Shown piece after piece: positions 43,170 to 52,734 of a DNA stretch of 64,000 bases. The position numbers and the translations under genes were made by a program. The first letter of the stretch is position 1; each line of letters opens with the position of its first letter. The notes under the pieces are model-generated. The model did not search any database. It worked only from the letters and a program-made list of their open reading frames with translations, and had not been told where the DNA came from. This stretch comes from Stakelama saccharophila (GTDB lineage Bacteria; Pseudomonadota; Alphaproteobacteria; Sphingomonadales; Sphingomonadaceae): positions 2,213,001 to 2,277,000 of the forward strand of contig NZ_CP135076.1 of the NCBI RefSeq assembly GCF_032229225.1, given 5' to 3'.

Positions 43170-46157
43170 TCAGAATCCCGCGCGCAGGCCGATCAGGATC
43201 TGCCGGCCCGGATAATAGACCGAATACGGCACGTTGTCGTAGCTGGCGTCGACGCCCGTCGTCGTGCGCAGCGGCTCGTTGGTGATGTTCAGCGCATCCA
43301 GCGTCACCGTCAGCTTGTCGTAGAAGGGCAGCTTGTAGTTGACCGAAAGGTCGAGCTGCCCGCGCGAATCCGCTCGCTGGTCGAACGAACCGATGAAGAA
43401 CGGCGCGTTGATGGTCACGAACTCGTCGGTCCAGACATAGTTCAGGCTGACCGACAGGCCGTGATTTTCATAATAGCCCTGAAGATTGTACTGCCACGGC
43501 GGAATGCCCGTCGCGAACAGACCGGACGACGATTTCTGCGTGATGTGCGTGGCGTTGGCGGAAAAGCCGAGGCCCTCGACCAGGAAATCGAGCGGCTGTA
43601 CCCAGGTTCCCTCGATACCGCTCAGCGTCAGTTCCTGCAGGTTGATCGGCCGGTTGAGGGAGACGGGCAGATCGGCGATGTCGGTGCCGGTATTCAGCGC
43701 CCGGTCCGCCAGCGCCGCCTGCTGCGTCGTGGTCAGCGTCTCATATGGGATGTTGAGCCGGCTGAACGGGACATTCTGCTGCTGCGTCACGGTGAAGCCG
43801 TCGACCTTCTTGCGGAAATAGGCGAAGCCGACATAGCCGCTGCCGCCGGTATAATATTCGCCGCCCAGATCGTAGCCGCTCGAAATATAGGGCCGCAGCT
43901 CGGGGTTGCCGGAACTCGCCGTCTGGGCCGAGGGGTCGGAGAAGGTCAGCCCCGGAAGGATCAAATTGGCATCCGGCCGCGTGATCGTGCGCGACGCGGC
44001 CGCACGCAGCACGAGGTTTTCGATCGGCGACCAGGACAGGTTCAGCGACGGAAGGAACTCGTCATAGGTGGAATTGGCGGTGATATCGACGAGCGCGTCG
44101 CCGACCTGGCTCGGCCCGATGACGGTCTGGTCGGTGTGGACGTAGCGCACGCCGCCGGTAAAGCGGAAATCGCCGCCCAGCACCTCCTTGCGGCCGGTGA
44201 ACTGCAAATAGCCGCCCCAGGTCTCTTCATTGATGTCGCCGGTGGAACCCCCCGTCACGGCGCCGCGCGTTTCCGGCGCATTGTCGCGGTAGGACGCATA
44301 GTCCGTGGCATCGAAAATGGCCTGCGTGTCCGGACGGATGATGCTGGTATATCCAACGTCGCCATCGGCAAGATGGCCGAAATTGTCGATGCCCCAGCGC
44401 GACAGATATTGGCTCAGCTCGCTGTTCGGGATGATGCCCGTTCCGGTGCCGCCGCAATCCGAGCCGCAGATTGCGTTCTGGAACGCGGTGCTGTTGTCAT
44501 AGGCGCGGATGCTGCGATCGACCTTGTCGTAGGACGCGCCCGACTGCACGGCAAAGGTGTCGTCGCCCCAGCGCAGGTCGAAACGGCCGCCCTTGGTTTC
44601 GTATTCGCGCTTCACGAGCGAGGCGTTGGCACGATACCATTGCCAGCCCAGATCGGGGTCGCCGAGGTCGCGATCGGCGGTGATGATCGGCTGGACGGCG
44701 CCTTTCGGGTTGGAATATTCAACGGTGACGCCCGACTGGGGCGACGTCTGGAACAGCAGGCTGGGCTGCTCGCGGGTGAAGTCGCTCTTGCTGTAATTCA
44801 CCGACACGTTCAGCTCGACCATGTCCGAGGGTTGCCAGTTCAGGTTCGGGTTCACGTTCCAGAACTTGGTCGTCTGGTCGAAAATGTTGTTTTCCAGGAA
44901 GAAGGACGAATTGGCGAATGTGCCGGACGTCACGACATTGTTGTCGTCGAGCGTCAGGTCGATCGGCACCATGCCGCCGGTGGACTGGAACGACGTGCCG
45001 GGCCCCGAATTGCGCACATACCAGTTCATGTTCAGCCGGTAATAATCACGCTTCGACCAGGCATAGAGCCCGTCCACGGCGAATTTCAGCGTCTCGGTCG
45101 GGCGGAACTCCATCGACAGCAGCGCGGAATAGCGTTCGCGATTGCCGTCGGTCAGCGAATTGCGACCCAGCCGGGGAATTTTGGCCAGCGTCAATCGATC
45201 GAGCGGCAGACCGGACGTGGCGCTCAGGTCCAGCGGCTGGCCCGGCGTCAGACCATTGCCGACATTCGCCGGCGCCGTCGTGGCAAAGCTGAACCCGTTG
45301 CCGTTGTTCGGGCCGTCATTGCATCCCGGCGTCGACGGGCATGCAAGGTTCGCGTCGGTCCAGGCGATGGATTCAAAGCCGTCGATGCGCGTCTGCGTCT
45401 TCACGCCGGCGATACCCGCCAGGATGCCGAAGGTATCGCCCCATGTCTTGCTGGCGACCAGCGCGCCGCGCGGGCTGATCTTCTCGTTGGAATCGGTATA
45501 TTGCCCCTGGGCCACCACCGTCAGGTGCGTACCCGGATTATCGAACGGGCGCGCATTGTGAAGGTTGACGGTGCCGGCGATGCCGCCTTCCAGCAATTCG
45601 GGCCGCGCGCTCTTGACCACGTCGATCCGGGTGAACAGCTCGGATGGAAAGAAGTCGAGGTCCACCGCACGGCTGGGCGACCCGCCGTTCGTGCCGCCGT
45701 CGGACGCGACGTTGATCGGCGCGCCGTTCAGCAACACGCGTGTGAAATCCGATCCCAGGCCGCGGATCGAAACCCTCACCCCCTCGCCGTTCATATCGCG
45801 GTCCAGGCGCACGCCGGGGATGCGGTTCAGCGTTTCCGCCAGGTTGGTGGCGGGAAGCTTGCCGATATCTTCCGCGAAGATGGAATCGGTAAACCCGATG
45901 GAATCGCGCTTCGCCTCCGTCGCATTCTCCAGCGACGCACGGATACCGGTAACAACGATTTCGGTGCCGGTGGTCGTTGTCGCGGCGTCCGCGTCGGTCG
46001 GCGGCGGCGCCTCCGCATCCTGATCGCGTCGCTGCTCGCCGGTATCCTCGCGCTCCGCGGCGGGTACGGCGGTCTGAGCGAGCGCCACGCCCATCGCTGC
46101 ATAGATCGTCGAAGCAAGCAGCAATGTGCGGACGGCGGTGTGGGAACCCTTCATCAT
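43170..46157 (-). CDS. TonB-dependent receptor (TIGR01782-like)
   Basis: ATG 46157 has GGAGG just upstream and gives 995 residues with a signal peptide (LLLASTIYAAMGVALAQ). Plug domain: TEIVVTGIRASLENATEAKR with the TonB-box region, DIGKLPATNLAETLNRIPGV and ISIRGLGSD-like VRVSIRGLGSDFTRVLLNG. The remainder is a beta barrel ending in NVPYSVYYPGRQILIGLRAGF with the terminal aromatic residue. It resembles the Xanthomonas/Caulobacter TonB receptor group that imports carbohydrates. With the GH2 gene downstream, an oligosaccharide is the likely substrate. Confidence 0.92.
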   Translation of the reverse strand: MMKGSHTAVRTLLLASTIYAAMGVALAQTAVPAAEREDTGEQRRDQDAEAPPPTDADAATTTTGTEIVVTGIRASLENATEAKRDSIGFTDSIFAEDIGKLPATNLAETLNRIPGVRLDRDMNGEGVRVSIRGLGSDFTRVLLNGAPINVASDGGTNGGSPSRAVDLDFFPSELFTRIDVVKSARPELLEGGIAGTVNLHNARPFDNPGTHLTVVAQGQYTDSNEKISPRGALVASKTWGDTFGILAGIAGVKTQTRIDGFESIAWTDANLACPSTPGCNDGPNNGNGFSFATTAPANVGNGLTPGQPLDLSATSGLPLDRLTLAKIPRLGRNSLTDGNRERYSALLSMEFRPTETLKFAVDGLYAWSKRDYYRLNMNWYVRNSGPGTSFQSTGGMVPIDLTLDDNNVVTSGTFANSSFFLENNIFDQTTKFWNVNPNLNWQPSDMVELNVSVNYSKSDFTREQPSLLFQTSPQSGVTVEYSNPKGAVQPIITADRDLGDPDLGWQWYRANASLVKREYETKGGRFDLRWGDDTFAVQSGASYDKVDRSIRAYDNSTAFQNAICGSDCGGTGTGIIPNSELSQYLSRWGIDNFGHLADGDVGYTSIIRPDTQAIFDATDYASYRDNAPETRGAVTGGSTGDINEETWGGYLQFTGRKEVLGGDFRFTGGVRYVHTDQTVIGPSQVGDALVDITANSTYDEFLPSLNLSWSPIENLVLRAAASRTITRPDANLILPGLTFSDPSAQTASSGNPELRPYISSGYDLGGEYYTGGSGYVGFAYFRKKVDGFTVTQQQNVPFSRLNIPYETLTTTQQAALADRALNTGTDIADLPVSLNRPINLQELTLSGIEGTWVQPLDFLVEGLGFSANATHITQKSSSGLFATGIPPWQYNLQGYYENHGLSVSLNYVWTDEFVTINAPFFIGSFDQRADSRGQLDLSVNYKLPFYDKLTVTLDALNITNEPLRTTTGVDASYDNVPYSVYYPGRQILIGLRAGF

Positions 46158-46569
46158 CTCATCCTCCCAGACATACTTTGCGTATTTGTCTGATGTTATC
46201 GCTATCAGTATCAGTTTCTCCGTCAAGGGGGTGCGCGCCGCCAGCGAAGATATTTGCGATCGGACGGCGCTGGAATGCGGCGGGAAGTCGTTGCGAACCC
46301 GCTGGCTATCCCACCGCATTTGCGCGGCGGCAACCGGTGCTTTCGGCGTTTGCGCCGCGCGGGGGCACAGATGAAACGGACCGGCTCCGACGAACCCGGC
46401 GCCGCGTGCAGGCGCCAGGATGACGATTCAATCGAAGCCGACCCTTTCTATCAGATATATTCCCCGACTCGGGAAAATCGCCGACCGCCTTCCGAGAGGC
46501 GACAGCGGCCCTCCCTGTCCTCCCGGCCCCCGAAATCATGTCGCGATCCCGCTGCCGGCGAAGCGGCTC
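46158..46569. other. 412-base gap upstream of TonB receptor
   Basis: The part next to the receptor holds its promoter and a LacI-type operator candidate (46194-46207). Near 46320-46361 a GC-rich imperfect inverted repeat (GCGCGGCG with CGCCGCGC) is visible, and GGCGCC is repeated at 46400 and 46413. The frames open here are GC shadows without ribosome sites. Nothing else was recognised. Confidence 0.5.
46194..46207. promoter_or_regulatory. LacI-type operator candidate
   Basis: TGTTATCGCTATCA fits the LacI-family pattern TGnTAnCGnTAnCA with the central CG, lying about 40 bases before the TonB receptor start. LacI regulators commonly control carbohydrate TonB receptors in this group. No lacI gene is visible in the window, so the binding protein would be encoded elsewhere. 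Confidence 0.45.
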
Positions 46570-48132
46570 TCAGCGCTCCGCCAGATCGGCCCCGTCATCC
46601 TGTGCCGCTCCGGCTCGCGATACCGCACCGGCATCGCCCCAGCCGCCGCCCAGCGCCTCGAACAGGTTGATCTGGTCATCGGCGATGCGCGCGTCGATTG
46701 CGGCAAGGTCCGCCCGGGCGTCGGCGAAGGTGCGCTCCGCATCGAGCAGGTCGAGCGAGTTGACCGCGCCCTCACGCTGTTGCGCGCGCGTGATCGTGAC
46801 GGCGCGTTCCGCTTCCTCATATGCCGCGTTCAGCGCGGTGCGGCGATCCAGATCATGGGCATAAGCGGACAGCGCCGTCTCGGTCTCCCGCAGCGCCGTC
46901 AGGACCGTGCCGTCGAACCGGGCGAGCGCCGCCTGGGTATCGGCCCTGGCCCCGGCGACCTTGGCGCGTGCGGCGCTCTGGTTAGGGAAATTCCAGCTAA
47001 TCAACGGCCCCAACAGCCAGCGCAGCGGCCCGGCGCCGAAGATGTCGCCGAACGAGGTGCTCGTCGAACCGATTGATCCGCCGAGCGAAATATGCGGATA
47101 GAGGTCCGCGGTCGCCACGCCGATCCGCGCCGTCGCCGCCGCAAGCCGCCGCTCGGCCGCGTGCACGTCGGGCCGCCGGGCGAGCAGTGCCTGGCCATCG
47201 CCGACGGGAATCGGCCGGTCGATCGTCATCGTCGTCTTTCGCTCGGCGGCGATCGGGGGCAGGTCGGCGGGCGCGCGGCCGGTAAGCGTGGCGAGCCGGA
47301 ACAGCGCGGCATCGCGTTCGGCCGCGATTGCGGGCACGTCGGCGGCGCGCTGGTTGCGCAGCGCGGCGATCCGCGCGGTATCGAGCCCGGTGGCGAGGCC
47401 CGCGTCGTGCCGCCGCCCGGTCAGGGTCAACGAACGGTCCAGCAACTCGACAATGTGCCTGGCGACCGCCAGCCGCTCGGCCGCCGAGGCGGCATCGGCA
47501 TAAGCGCGGGTGGTGTCTGCGACGACCGCGACCCGCACCGCATCGGCATCGGCCTGCGCCGCGCCGACATCGCCGCGCGCCGCCTCGACATTGCGGCTGA
47601 CGCGCCCGAACAGATCGACCTCATAGGCGACATCGAGCCCGGTATCGACGGTCCAGTCTTCCCGGTCCGCGCCCGGCACGCGCTGGCCTTCGGACTGACG
47701 ACCATAGGTCGCGCTCGCGCCGATGTCGGTCTGCGGCAGTTCGTCCGAGCGCGCGGCACGCAAACCGGCCCGCGCCTTGGCGATATTCGCGAGCGCCACG
47801 CGGATGTCGGTGTTCGCGGCGAGCGCATCCTCGACCAGAGCGTTGAGCACGGGATCGTCGTAGAGCCGCCACCAGTCGGGATCGACCGCCGCGGTCGAGA
47901 TCGCCGGGCTGTCGGTCGAAAGGAAGGGGCCGGACGCCGTCTGCGGAGGGATCGGCGCGACATAGTCCGGCCCCGCCGCGCAGGCGGCGAGCGCCAGCGC
48001 GGACAGCGAGCCGAGCAGGCCCCTCCCCGTGCTCCCGCGAAAGCGGGAGCCCAGGGTTTCAGACGTCGTGGATTGCTGCTCTGGATTCCCGCCTTCGCGG
48101 GAATACGAACGGAAATCGAGCATTGGAAACAT
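46570..48132 (-). CDS. RND efflux outer-membrane lipoprotein, NodT family
   Basis: A 520-residue OprM/NodT-like channel subunit with two outer membrane efflux repeats. The lipobox ALAAC (Cys51) lies unusually far in. The preceding residues (EGGNPEQQSTTSETLGSRFR) are the translation of a REP palindrome pair at 48031-48104, a composition unrelated to this family. No ATG, GTG or TTG follows the REP before the hydrophobic core, so the start must lie upstream of or in it (48132 or 48123). Last gene of the efflux operon, four bases after the permease stop. Confidence 0.88.
   Translation of the reverse strand: MFPMLDFRSYSREGGNPEQQSTTSETLGSRFRGSTGRGLLGSLSALALAACAAGPDYVAPIPPQTASGPFLSTDSPAISTAAVDPDWWRLYDDPVLNALVEDALAANTDIRVALANIAKARAGLRAARSDELPQTDIGASATYGRQSEGQRVPGADREDWTVDTGLDVAYEVDLFGRVSRNVEAARGDVGAAQADADAVRVAVVADTTRAYADAASAAERLAVARHIVELLDRSLTLTGRRHDAGLATGLDTARIAALRNQRAADVPAIAAERDAALFRLATLTGRAPADLPPIAAERKTTMTIDRPIPVGDGQALLARRPDVHAAERRLAAATARIGVATADLYPHISLGGSIGSTSTSFGDIFGAGPLRWLLGPLISWNFPNQSAARAKVAGARADTQAALARFDGTVLTALRETETALSAYAHDLDRRTALNAAYEEAERAVTITRAQQREGAVNSLDLLDAERTFADARADLAAIDARIADDQINLFEALGGGWGDAGAVSRAGAAQDDGADLAER
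48031..48104. repeat. REP pair (REPIN) inside the efflux lipoprotein leader
   Basis: GCTCCCGC-GAAA-GCGGGAGC at 48031-48050, followed by CCAGG, and in opposite orientation CTGG then ATTCCCGC-CTTC-GCGGGAAT at 48085-48104. The two palindromes are inverted copies with about 34 bases between, the usual arrangement of REPINs. Both lie within the first 34 codons of the coding frame. Confidence 0.85.
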
Positions 48133-48135
48133 CCT

Positions 48136-51100
48136 TTATTCGGCGGGCAACAGCGCGGGATCGGCGTCCGGTTTCGGACGACGGCGCGACAGCCGGTCGC
48201 CCAGCGCGCGGCAGACGACGTAGAAGGTCGGCGTGAAGACGAGGCCGAAGCCGGTGACGCCCAGCATTCCGAAGAACACCGCCGTGCCCAGCGCCTGGCG
48301 CAGCTCCGCGCCCGCGCCGCTCGCGATCACCAGCGGCACCGAGCCGAGGATGAAGGCGAAGCTGGTCATCAGGATCGGCCGCAACCGGTCCCGCGCCGCA
48401 CGCACCGCCGCCTCGACCGGCGACAGGCCGTCGTCTTCCTCCGCCTGCTTGGCGAATTCGACCACCAGGATCGCGTTCTTCGCGGCGAGCGCGATCAGCA
48501 CGATCAGCCCGATCTGCGTCAGGACATTATTGTCCATGCCCCTCAGGTTCACGCCGATCATCGCCGCGAGCAGGCACATCGGCACGATCAGGATGATCGA
48601 CAGCGGCAGCACCAGGCTTTCATATTGCGCGGCGAGCACCAGGAAGACGAACACCACCGCCAGCGCGAACACCACGCCCGCCGTGTTGCCGGCCAGCTTC
48701 TGCTGAAAGGCGATGCCGGTCCATTCATGGCCGTATCCGTCCGCCAGCGTGTCGTCGGCGAGCTTTTCCATCGTCGTCAGCGACTGCCCCGAGGAATATC
48801 CCGGCGCGGTGTCGCCATCGACGGCAACGGCGGGGTGCAGGTTGTAGCGCGTTACGCGGTACGGCCCCGTCTTGCTGTCGAAGGTGGCGACCGATCCGAT
48901 CGGCACCATCGCGCCGCTGTTCGACCGCGTCTTCAGATTGGCGATATCGGCCTCGGTCGCGCGGTGCGCGGCATCGGCCTGCGCCGTCACATGATAGGTG
49001 CGGCCCAGCAGGTTGAAATCGTTGATATAGGCCGAGCCGAGATAGACCGACAACGCCTCGAACACGCGTTCCGGCGGCACACCCAGCATATCCGCCTTGC
49101 GCCGGTCGATATCGGCGAAGATGCGCGGCGTGGCGGTGTTGAAGAAGGTATAGACCTGGCGTAGCCCATCGGTCTGGTTGGCCTTGCCGAGCACGCCGAA
49201 CGTCTGCTTGGCAAGCGCCTCCGGCCCGTTGTCGCCCAGATCCTCGATCATCATGCGATAGCCGCCGGCCGAACCGATCCCCTGGATCAGCGGCGGCGGC
49301 ACGATCATCAGCCGCGCCTCGTTGATATCGGCGGTGCGCTTTTGCGCCTCGGCCATGATGTCGGCGAAGCTTACGCCCAGTTCCTTGCGCTTCTCGAAAC
49401 TTTCGAGCGGGACATAGGCCGCCGCCGCATTGGGCGCGAGCGTCTGCGACGGGCCGTCGAAGCCCGCCAGCATCACCGATCCTTTTACCCCCGGAATGGG
49501 CAGGATGCGCTTGGCGACCTTCTGCATCACCGCGTCGGTACGCTCCAGCGAGGAACCGGGCGGCAACTGGATGACGGTCAGGAAATAGCCCTGGTCCTGC
49601 GCCGGAATAAAGCCGGTGGGCGTCGCCCAGAACAGCCCCACCGTCGCTGCGATCAGCCCGGCATAGGCGACCATCATCGCCAGCGGACGCATGACAAGCC
49701 GACGCGTCAGCCGGGCATAGCCCTCGCTCAGCCGCTCGAAACCGCGGTTGAAGCGGTCGCCGGCATGGTGCAGCGCGCGCACGACGGCGTGCCGTTCGCC
49801 GCGGTGGTCGTTGGGCTTCAGCAGCAGCGCGGCAAGCGCGGGCGACAGTGTCAGCGACAGGATCAGCGAGATGACCGTCGCGGTCGCGATCGTGACCGCG
49901 AACTGCTGATAGAAGGCGCCCGACAGCCCGGCGAGGAACAGTGTCGGCACGAACACCGCGCACAACACCAGCACGATCGCCACCAGCGCCCCGGAAACCT
50001 CGTCCATCGACGTCTTGGCCGCCTCGATCGCCGACAGGCCGCGCTCCAGATTGCGCTCGACATTCTCGACCACGACGATGGCGTCGTCGACGACGATGCC
50101 GATGGCCAGCACCATGCCGAACAGCGACAGGTTGTTGAGCGAATAGCCAAACGCGGCGAGCACGATGCAGCTACCGATCAGCGATACGGGGATCGCCACC
50201 ACCGGGATGATCGCCGCGCGCCATTTCTGCAAGAAGACGACGATCACCAGCACGACGAGCAGCACCGCCTCGAACAGCGTGTGCATCACCGCGTCCACCG
50301 ACTGCGAAATGAACTCCGTGGGGTTGTAGATGACCTTGTATGCCAGCCCCTTGGGGAAGTCCTGGGAGACGGCCTCCATTTCCTTGTTCACCGCCTGCGC
50401 GGCGGCGAGGGCGTTGGAGCCGGGGCGCTGGAACACCGCCATGATGACGGTCGGCTTTCCCGACAGATAGGTGTTCGACGAATAATCCGCCGCGCCCAGT
50501 TCGACCCGCGCCACGTCGCGCACGCGCACCTGCCCGCCATCGGCGTCGGACCGGATGATGATATTCTCGAACTGGTCGGGATCGGCGAAGCGGCCCTGCG
50601 CCTCGACATTCACCTGAAACGCATTGCCCTGACTCTCTGGCGGCTGGCCCAGCGTGCCGGCGGCGACCTGCACATTCTGCGAACGCAGCGCGGCGACGAT
50701 GTCGCCCGCCGTCAGGTTGAGCGCCGCCGCGCGGCCGGGGTCGATCCACACCCGCATCGCATAGTCGCGGCTGCCGAACAGGCGCACGTCGCCCACCCCG
50801 TCGATCCGGGTCAGCCGGTCGCGGATGCGCGTCAGCGCATAGTTGGAGATATAGCCGCGATCGAGCGAGTTGTCGGGCGACACCAGATTGACGACCATCA
50901 GGAAGTCGGGCGAGGTCTTCTGCGTCACCACGCCCTGTCGCCGCACCGCCTCGGGCAGGTTCGGTTCGGCGATCGCGACGCGGTTCTGCACCAGCACCTG
51001 CGCGGCATCGAGGTCGGTGCCGATCTTGAAGGTGACGGTGATGGTCAGCTTGCCGTCACCGGTCGATTCCGACGACATGTAGAGCATGTCGTCGACGCCG

Positions 51101-51315
51101 TTGATCTGCTGCTCGATGGGCGCCGCCACCGTGTCCGCCACCGTCTGCGCGGTCGCGCCGGGATAGTTGGCGGTCACCGTCACGGTCGGCGGCACGATGT
51201 CGGGATATTGCGACACCGGCAGCCCCAGATAGGCGATCGCGCCGACGATGGTGATGACGATCGCGATGACCGCGGCGAAGATCGGCCGCGTGATGAAGAA
51301 ACGCGAGAGGCGCAT
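48136..51315 (-). CDS. RND multidrug efflux permease (HAE1 family)
   Basis: A 1059-residue inner-membrane pump of the AcrB/MexB type. It starts MRLSRFFITRPIFAAVIAIV, contains VSQYPDIVPPTVTVTANYPGA, the paired aspartates of helix 4 in GIVVDDAIVVVENVERNLER, SFAFILGSVPLVIASGAGAE and GMLGVTGFGLVFTPTFYVV. It uses the proton gradient to expel drugs or toxic compounds through the adaptor and channel encoded on either side. Order in the operon: small protein, adaptor, permease, channel. Confidence 0.96.
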   Translation of the reverse strand: MRLSRFFITRPIFAAVIAIVITIVGAIAYLGLPVSQYPDIVPPTVTVTANYPGATAQTVADTVAAPIEQQINGVDDMLYMSSESTGDGKLTITVTFKIGTDLDAAQVLVQNRVAIAEPNLPEAVRRQGVVTQKTSPDFLMVVNLVSPDNSLDRGYISNYALTRIRDRLTRIDGVGDVRLFGSRDYAMRVWIDPGRAAALNLTAGDIVAALRSQNVQVAAGTLGQPPESQGNAFQVNVEAQGRFADPDQFENIIIRSDADGGQVRVRDVARVELGAADYSSNTYLSGKPTVIMAVFQRPGSNALAAAQAVNKEMEAVSQDFPKGLAYKVIYNPTEFISQSVDAVMHTLFEAVLLVVLVIVVFLQKWRAAIIPVVAIPVSLIGSCIVLAAFGYSLNNLSLFGMVLAIGIVVDDAIVVVENVERNLERGLSAIEAAKTSMDEVSGALVAIVLVLCAVFVPTLFLAGLSGAFYQQFAVTIATATVISLILSLTLSPALAALLLKPNDHRGERHAVVRALHHAGDRFNRGFERLSEGYARLTRRLVMRPLAMMVAYAGLIAATVGLFWATPTGFIPAQDQGYFLTVIQLPPGSSLERTDAVMQKVAKRILPIPGVKGSVMLAGFDGPSQTLAPNAAAAYVPLESFEKRKELGVSFADIMAEAQKRTADINEARLMIVPPPLIQGIGSAGGYRMMIEDLGDNGPEALAKQTFGVLGKANQTDGLRQVYTFFNTATPRIFADIDRRKADMLGVPPERVFEALSVYLGSAYINDFNLLGRTYHVTAQADAAHRATEADIANLKTRSNSGAMVPIGSVATFDSKTGPYRVTRYNLHPAVAVDGDTAPGYSSGQSLTTMEKLADDTLADGYGHEWTGIAFQQKLAGNTAGVVFALAVVFVFLVLAAQYESLVLPLSIILIVPMCLLAAMIGVNLRGMDNNVLTQIGLIVLIALAAKNAILVVEFAKQAEEDDGLSPVEAAVRAARDRLRPILMTSFAFILGSVPLVIASGAGAELRQALGTAVFFGMLGVTGFGLVFTPTFYVVCRALGDRLSRRRPKPDADPALLPAE

Positions 51316-51370
51316 GATGCCTGCTCCTGTTGCGGGTTCGACGAACCCTTTGCATTCAATGGCATCCGCT

Positions 51371-51446
51371 CGTGCTGAGTTTGTCGAAGCGCTGCTCTTC
51401 CTCTTGGAAGAAGCAGAACGGCCCTTCGACAGGCTCAGGGCGAACG
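51371..51446. repeat. REP pair between adaptor and permease genes
   Basis: CGTGCTGAGTTTGTCGAAGC at 51371-51390 and, in inverted orientation, CCCTTCGACAGGCTCAGGGC starting at 51422, followed by GAACGG. The second is the common sphingomonad CCTTCGACAGGCTCAGG repeat, the first its diverged inverse. They sit in the 153-base gap inside the efflux operon and may form a hairpin in the transcript. Confidence 0.8.
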
Positions 51447-51468
51447 GCGACGCGGATGGCTTCGGGGT

Positions 51469-52734
51469 CTAGCTCGCGGCGAAACTGGCGCCGCCGGCGA
51501 TCGACTCCGCGACCGGCGGCGCGGACTTCGCCTCGACCGGCGTGATCTTGCCCGGCTTGGTCTTCACCGCCGTGCCCGGCTGCGCCAGTTCGGGGTCGCT
51601 GATGATGACCCTGGCATCGGGCGCCAGCCCGCTGCGCACGACGCGCAGACCGTTCAGCACCGGCCCCAGCTCGACGGGCGTGGCCTGCGCCTTGCCGTCC
51701 TTGCCGACGGTCATCACCAGCTTGCGCGCCTGATCGGTGGTGACTGCCGCGTCGGGCACCAGCATCGCCTTCGCCACGCCGCCGCTCGACAGCCGCGCGT
51801 CGCCGAACATGCCCGGCGTCAGGAACAGCTCGGGATTGCTGACCACCGCCCGGATGCGGATCGTGCCCGAACTGGGATCGAGCCCGTTGTCGGTGAAATC
51901 GAGCCGCCCGTGCCAGCGATACTGGTTTTCATCCTGCAGCTTGATATCGATCGGCGTCGGCCCCTTGCCCGCCTCCTGCGCCCGCTTCGATTTCAGGAAC
52001 AGCGCCTCCGAGGCGTCGAAGCTGAAATAGATCGGGTCGAGCGCGTTGATCGTGGTGAGCAGCGTCGCCTGCGCGCCCTCGCCGCCGCCGACAAGGTTGC
52101 CCGCGTCGACCCGCCGGTCCGAAATCCGTCCGGTGATCGGCGCGTGCACGCGGGTGAAGCTCAGGTCGAGCGAGCGTGCCCGCACGTCCGCCTGCGCCGC
52201 CGCCAGCGACGCCTGGGCCGCCTGCCGCCTGGCGCGAAGCTGGTCGATCTGGCTCTGCGATACCGCATCGACATCGACCAGCTTCTCCGCACGCGCCAGG
52301 TCCGCCTTGGCCAGCGCCAGGTCGCTGTTCGCACTGGCGACGCGCGCCTGCGCCTCGGCCAGCGCGGCACGGAACGGCCGCTGGTCGATGGTGAACAGCA
52401 GGTCGCCCTTATGGACGATGGCACCGTCCTTGAAATGGACGCCAGTGATCTCGCCCGACACGCGCGGGCGCACCTCGACCGTCTTCGACGCCGCGAAGCG
52501 GCCGACATAATCGTCCCATTCGCTGACCGAACGCACCAGCGGCGTCGCCACGGTGACGGTCGGCGGCGGCGGCGCGGCCTGGGCCGGCCCCGCGTCGTGG
52601 GTAAGTTCATACCCGCCCCACAGGACGAGCGCGGCAGGCACGGCGATCATCGCGCCGCGCCGCCAGCGCGATCGGCGCTGTGCGGGTTCCGGCGTCGCCG
52701 CGTCGGTGCGACTGATCTTGCTCGGCATATTCAT
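51469..52734 (-). CDS. RND efflux periplasmic adaptor (membrane fusion protein)
   Basis: A 421-residue AcrA/MexA-type adaptor. One N-terminal membrane segment (GAMIAVPAALVLWGGY) anchors it; no lipobox. Then a lipoyl-like half-motif (VEVRPRVSGEITGVHFKDGA and LSFTRVHAPITGRISDRRVD), a helical hairpin (ALAEAQARVASANSDLALAK) and beta-barrel and proximal domains. The start ATG overlaps the stop of the small upstream gene by ATGA, so the two are coupled. Confidence 0.94.
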   Translation of the reverse strand: MNMPSKISRTDAATPEPAQRRSRWRRGAMIAVPAALVLWGGYELTHDAGPAQAAPPPPTVTVATPLVRSVSEWDDYVGRFAASKTVEVRPRVSGEITGVHFKDGAIVHKGDLLFTIDQRPFRAALAEAQARVASANSDLALAKADLARAEKLVDVDAVSQSQIDQLRARRQAAQASLAAAQADVRARSLDLSFTRVHAPITGRISDRRVDAGNLVGGGEGAQATLLTTINALDPIYFSFDASEALFLKSKRAQEAGKGPTPIDIKLQDENQYRWHGRLDFTDNGLDPSSGTIRIRAVVSNPELFLTPGMFGDARLSSGGVAKAMLVPDAAVTTDQARKLVMTVGKDGKAQATPVELGPVLNGLRVVRSGLAPDARVIISDPELAQPGTAVKTKPGKITPVEAKSAPPVAESIAGGASFAAS

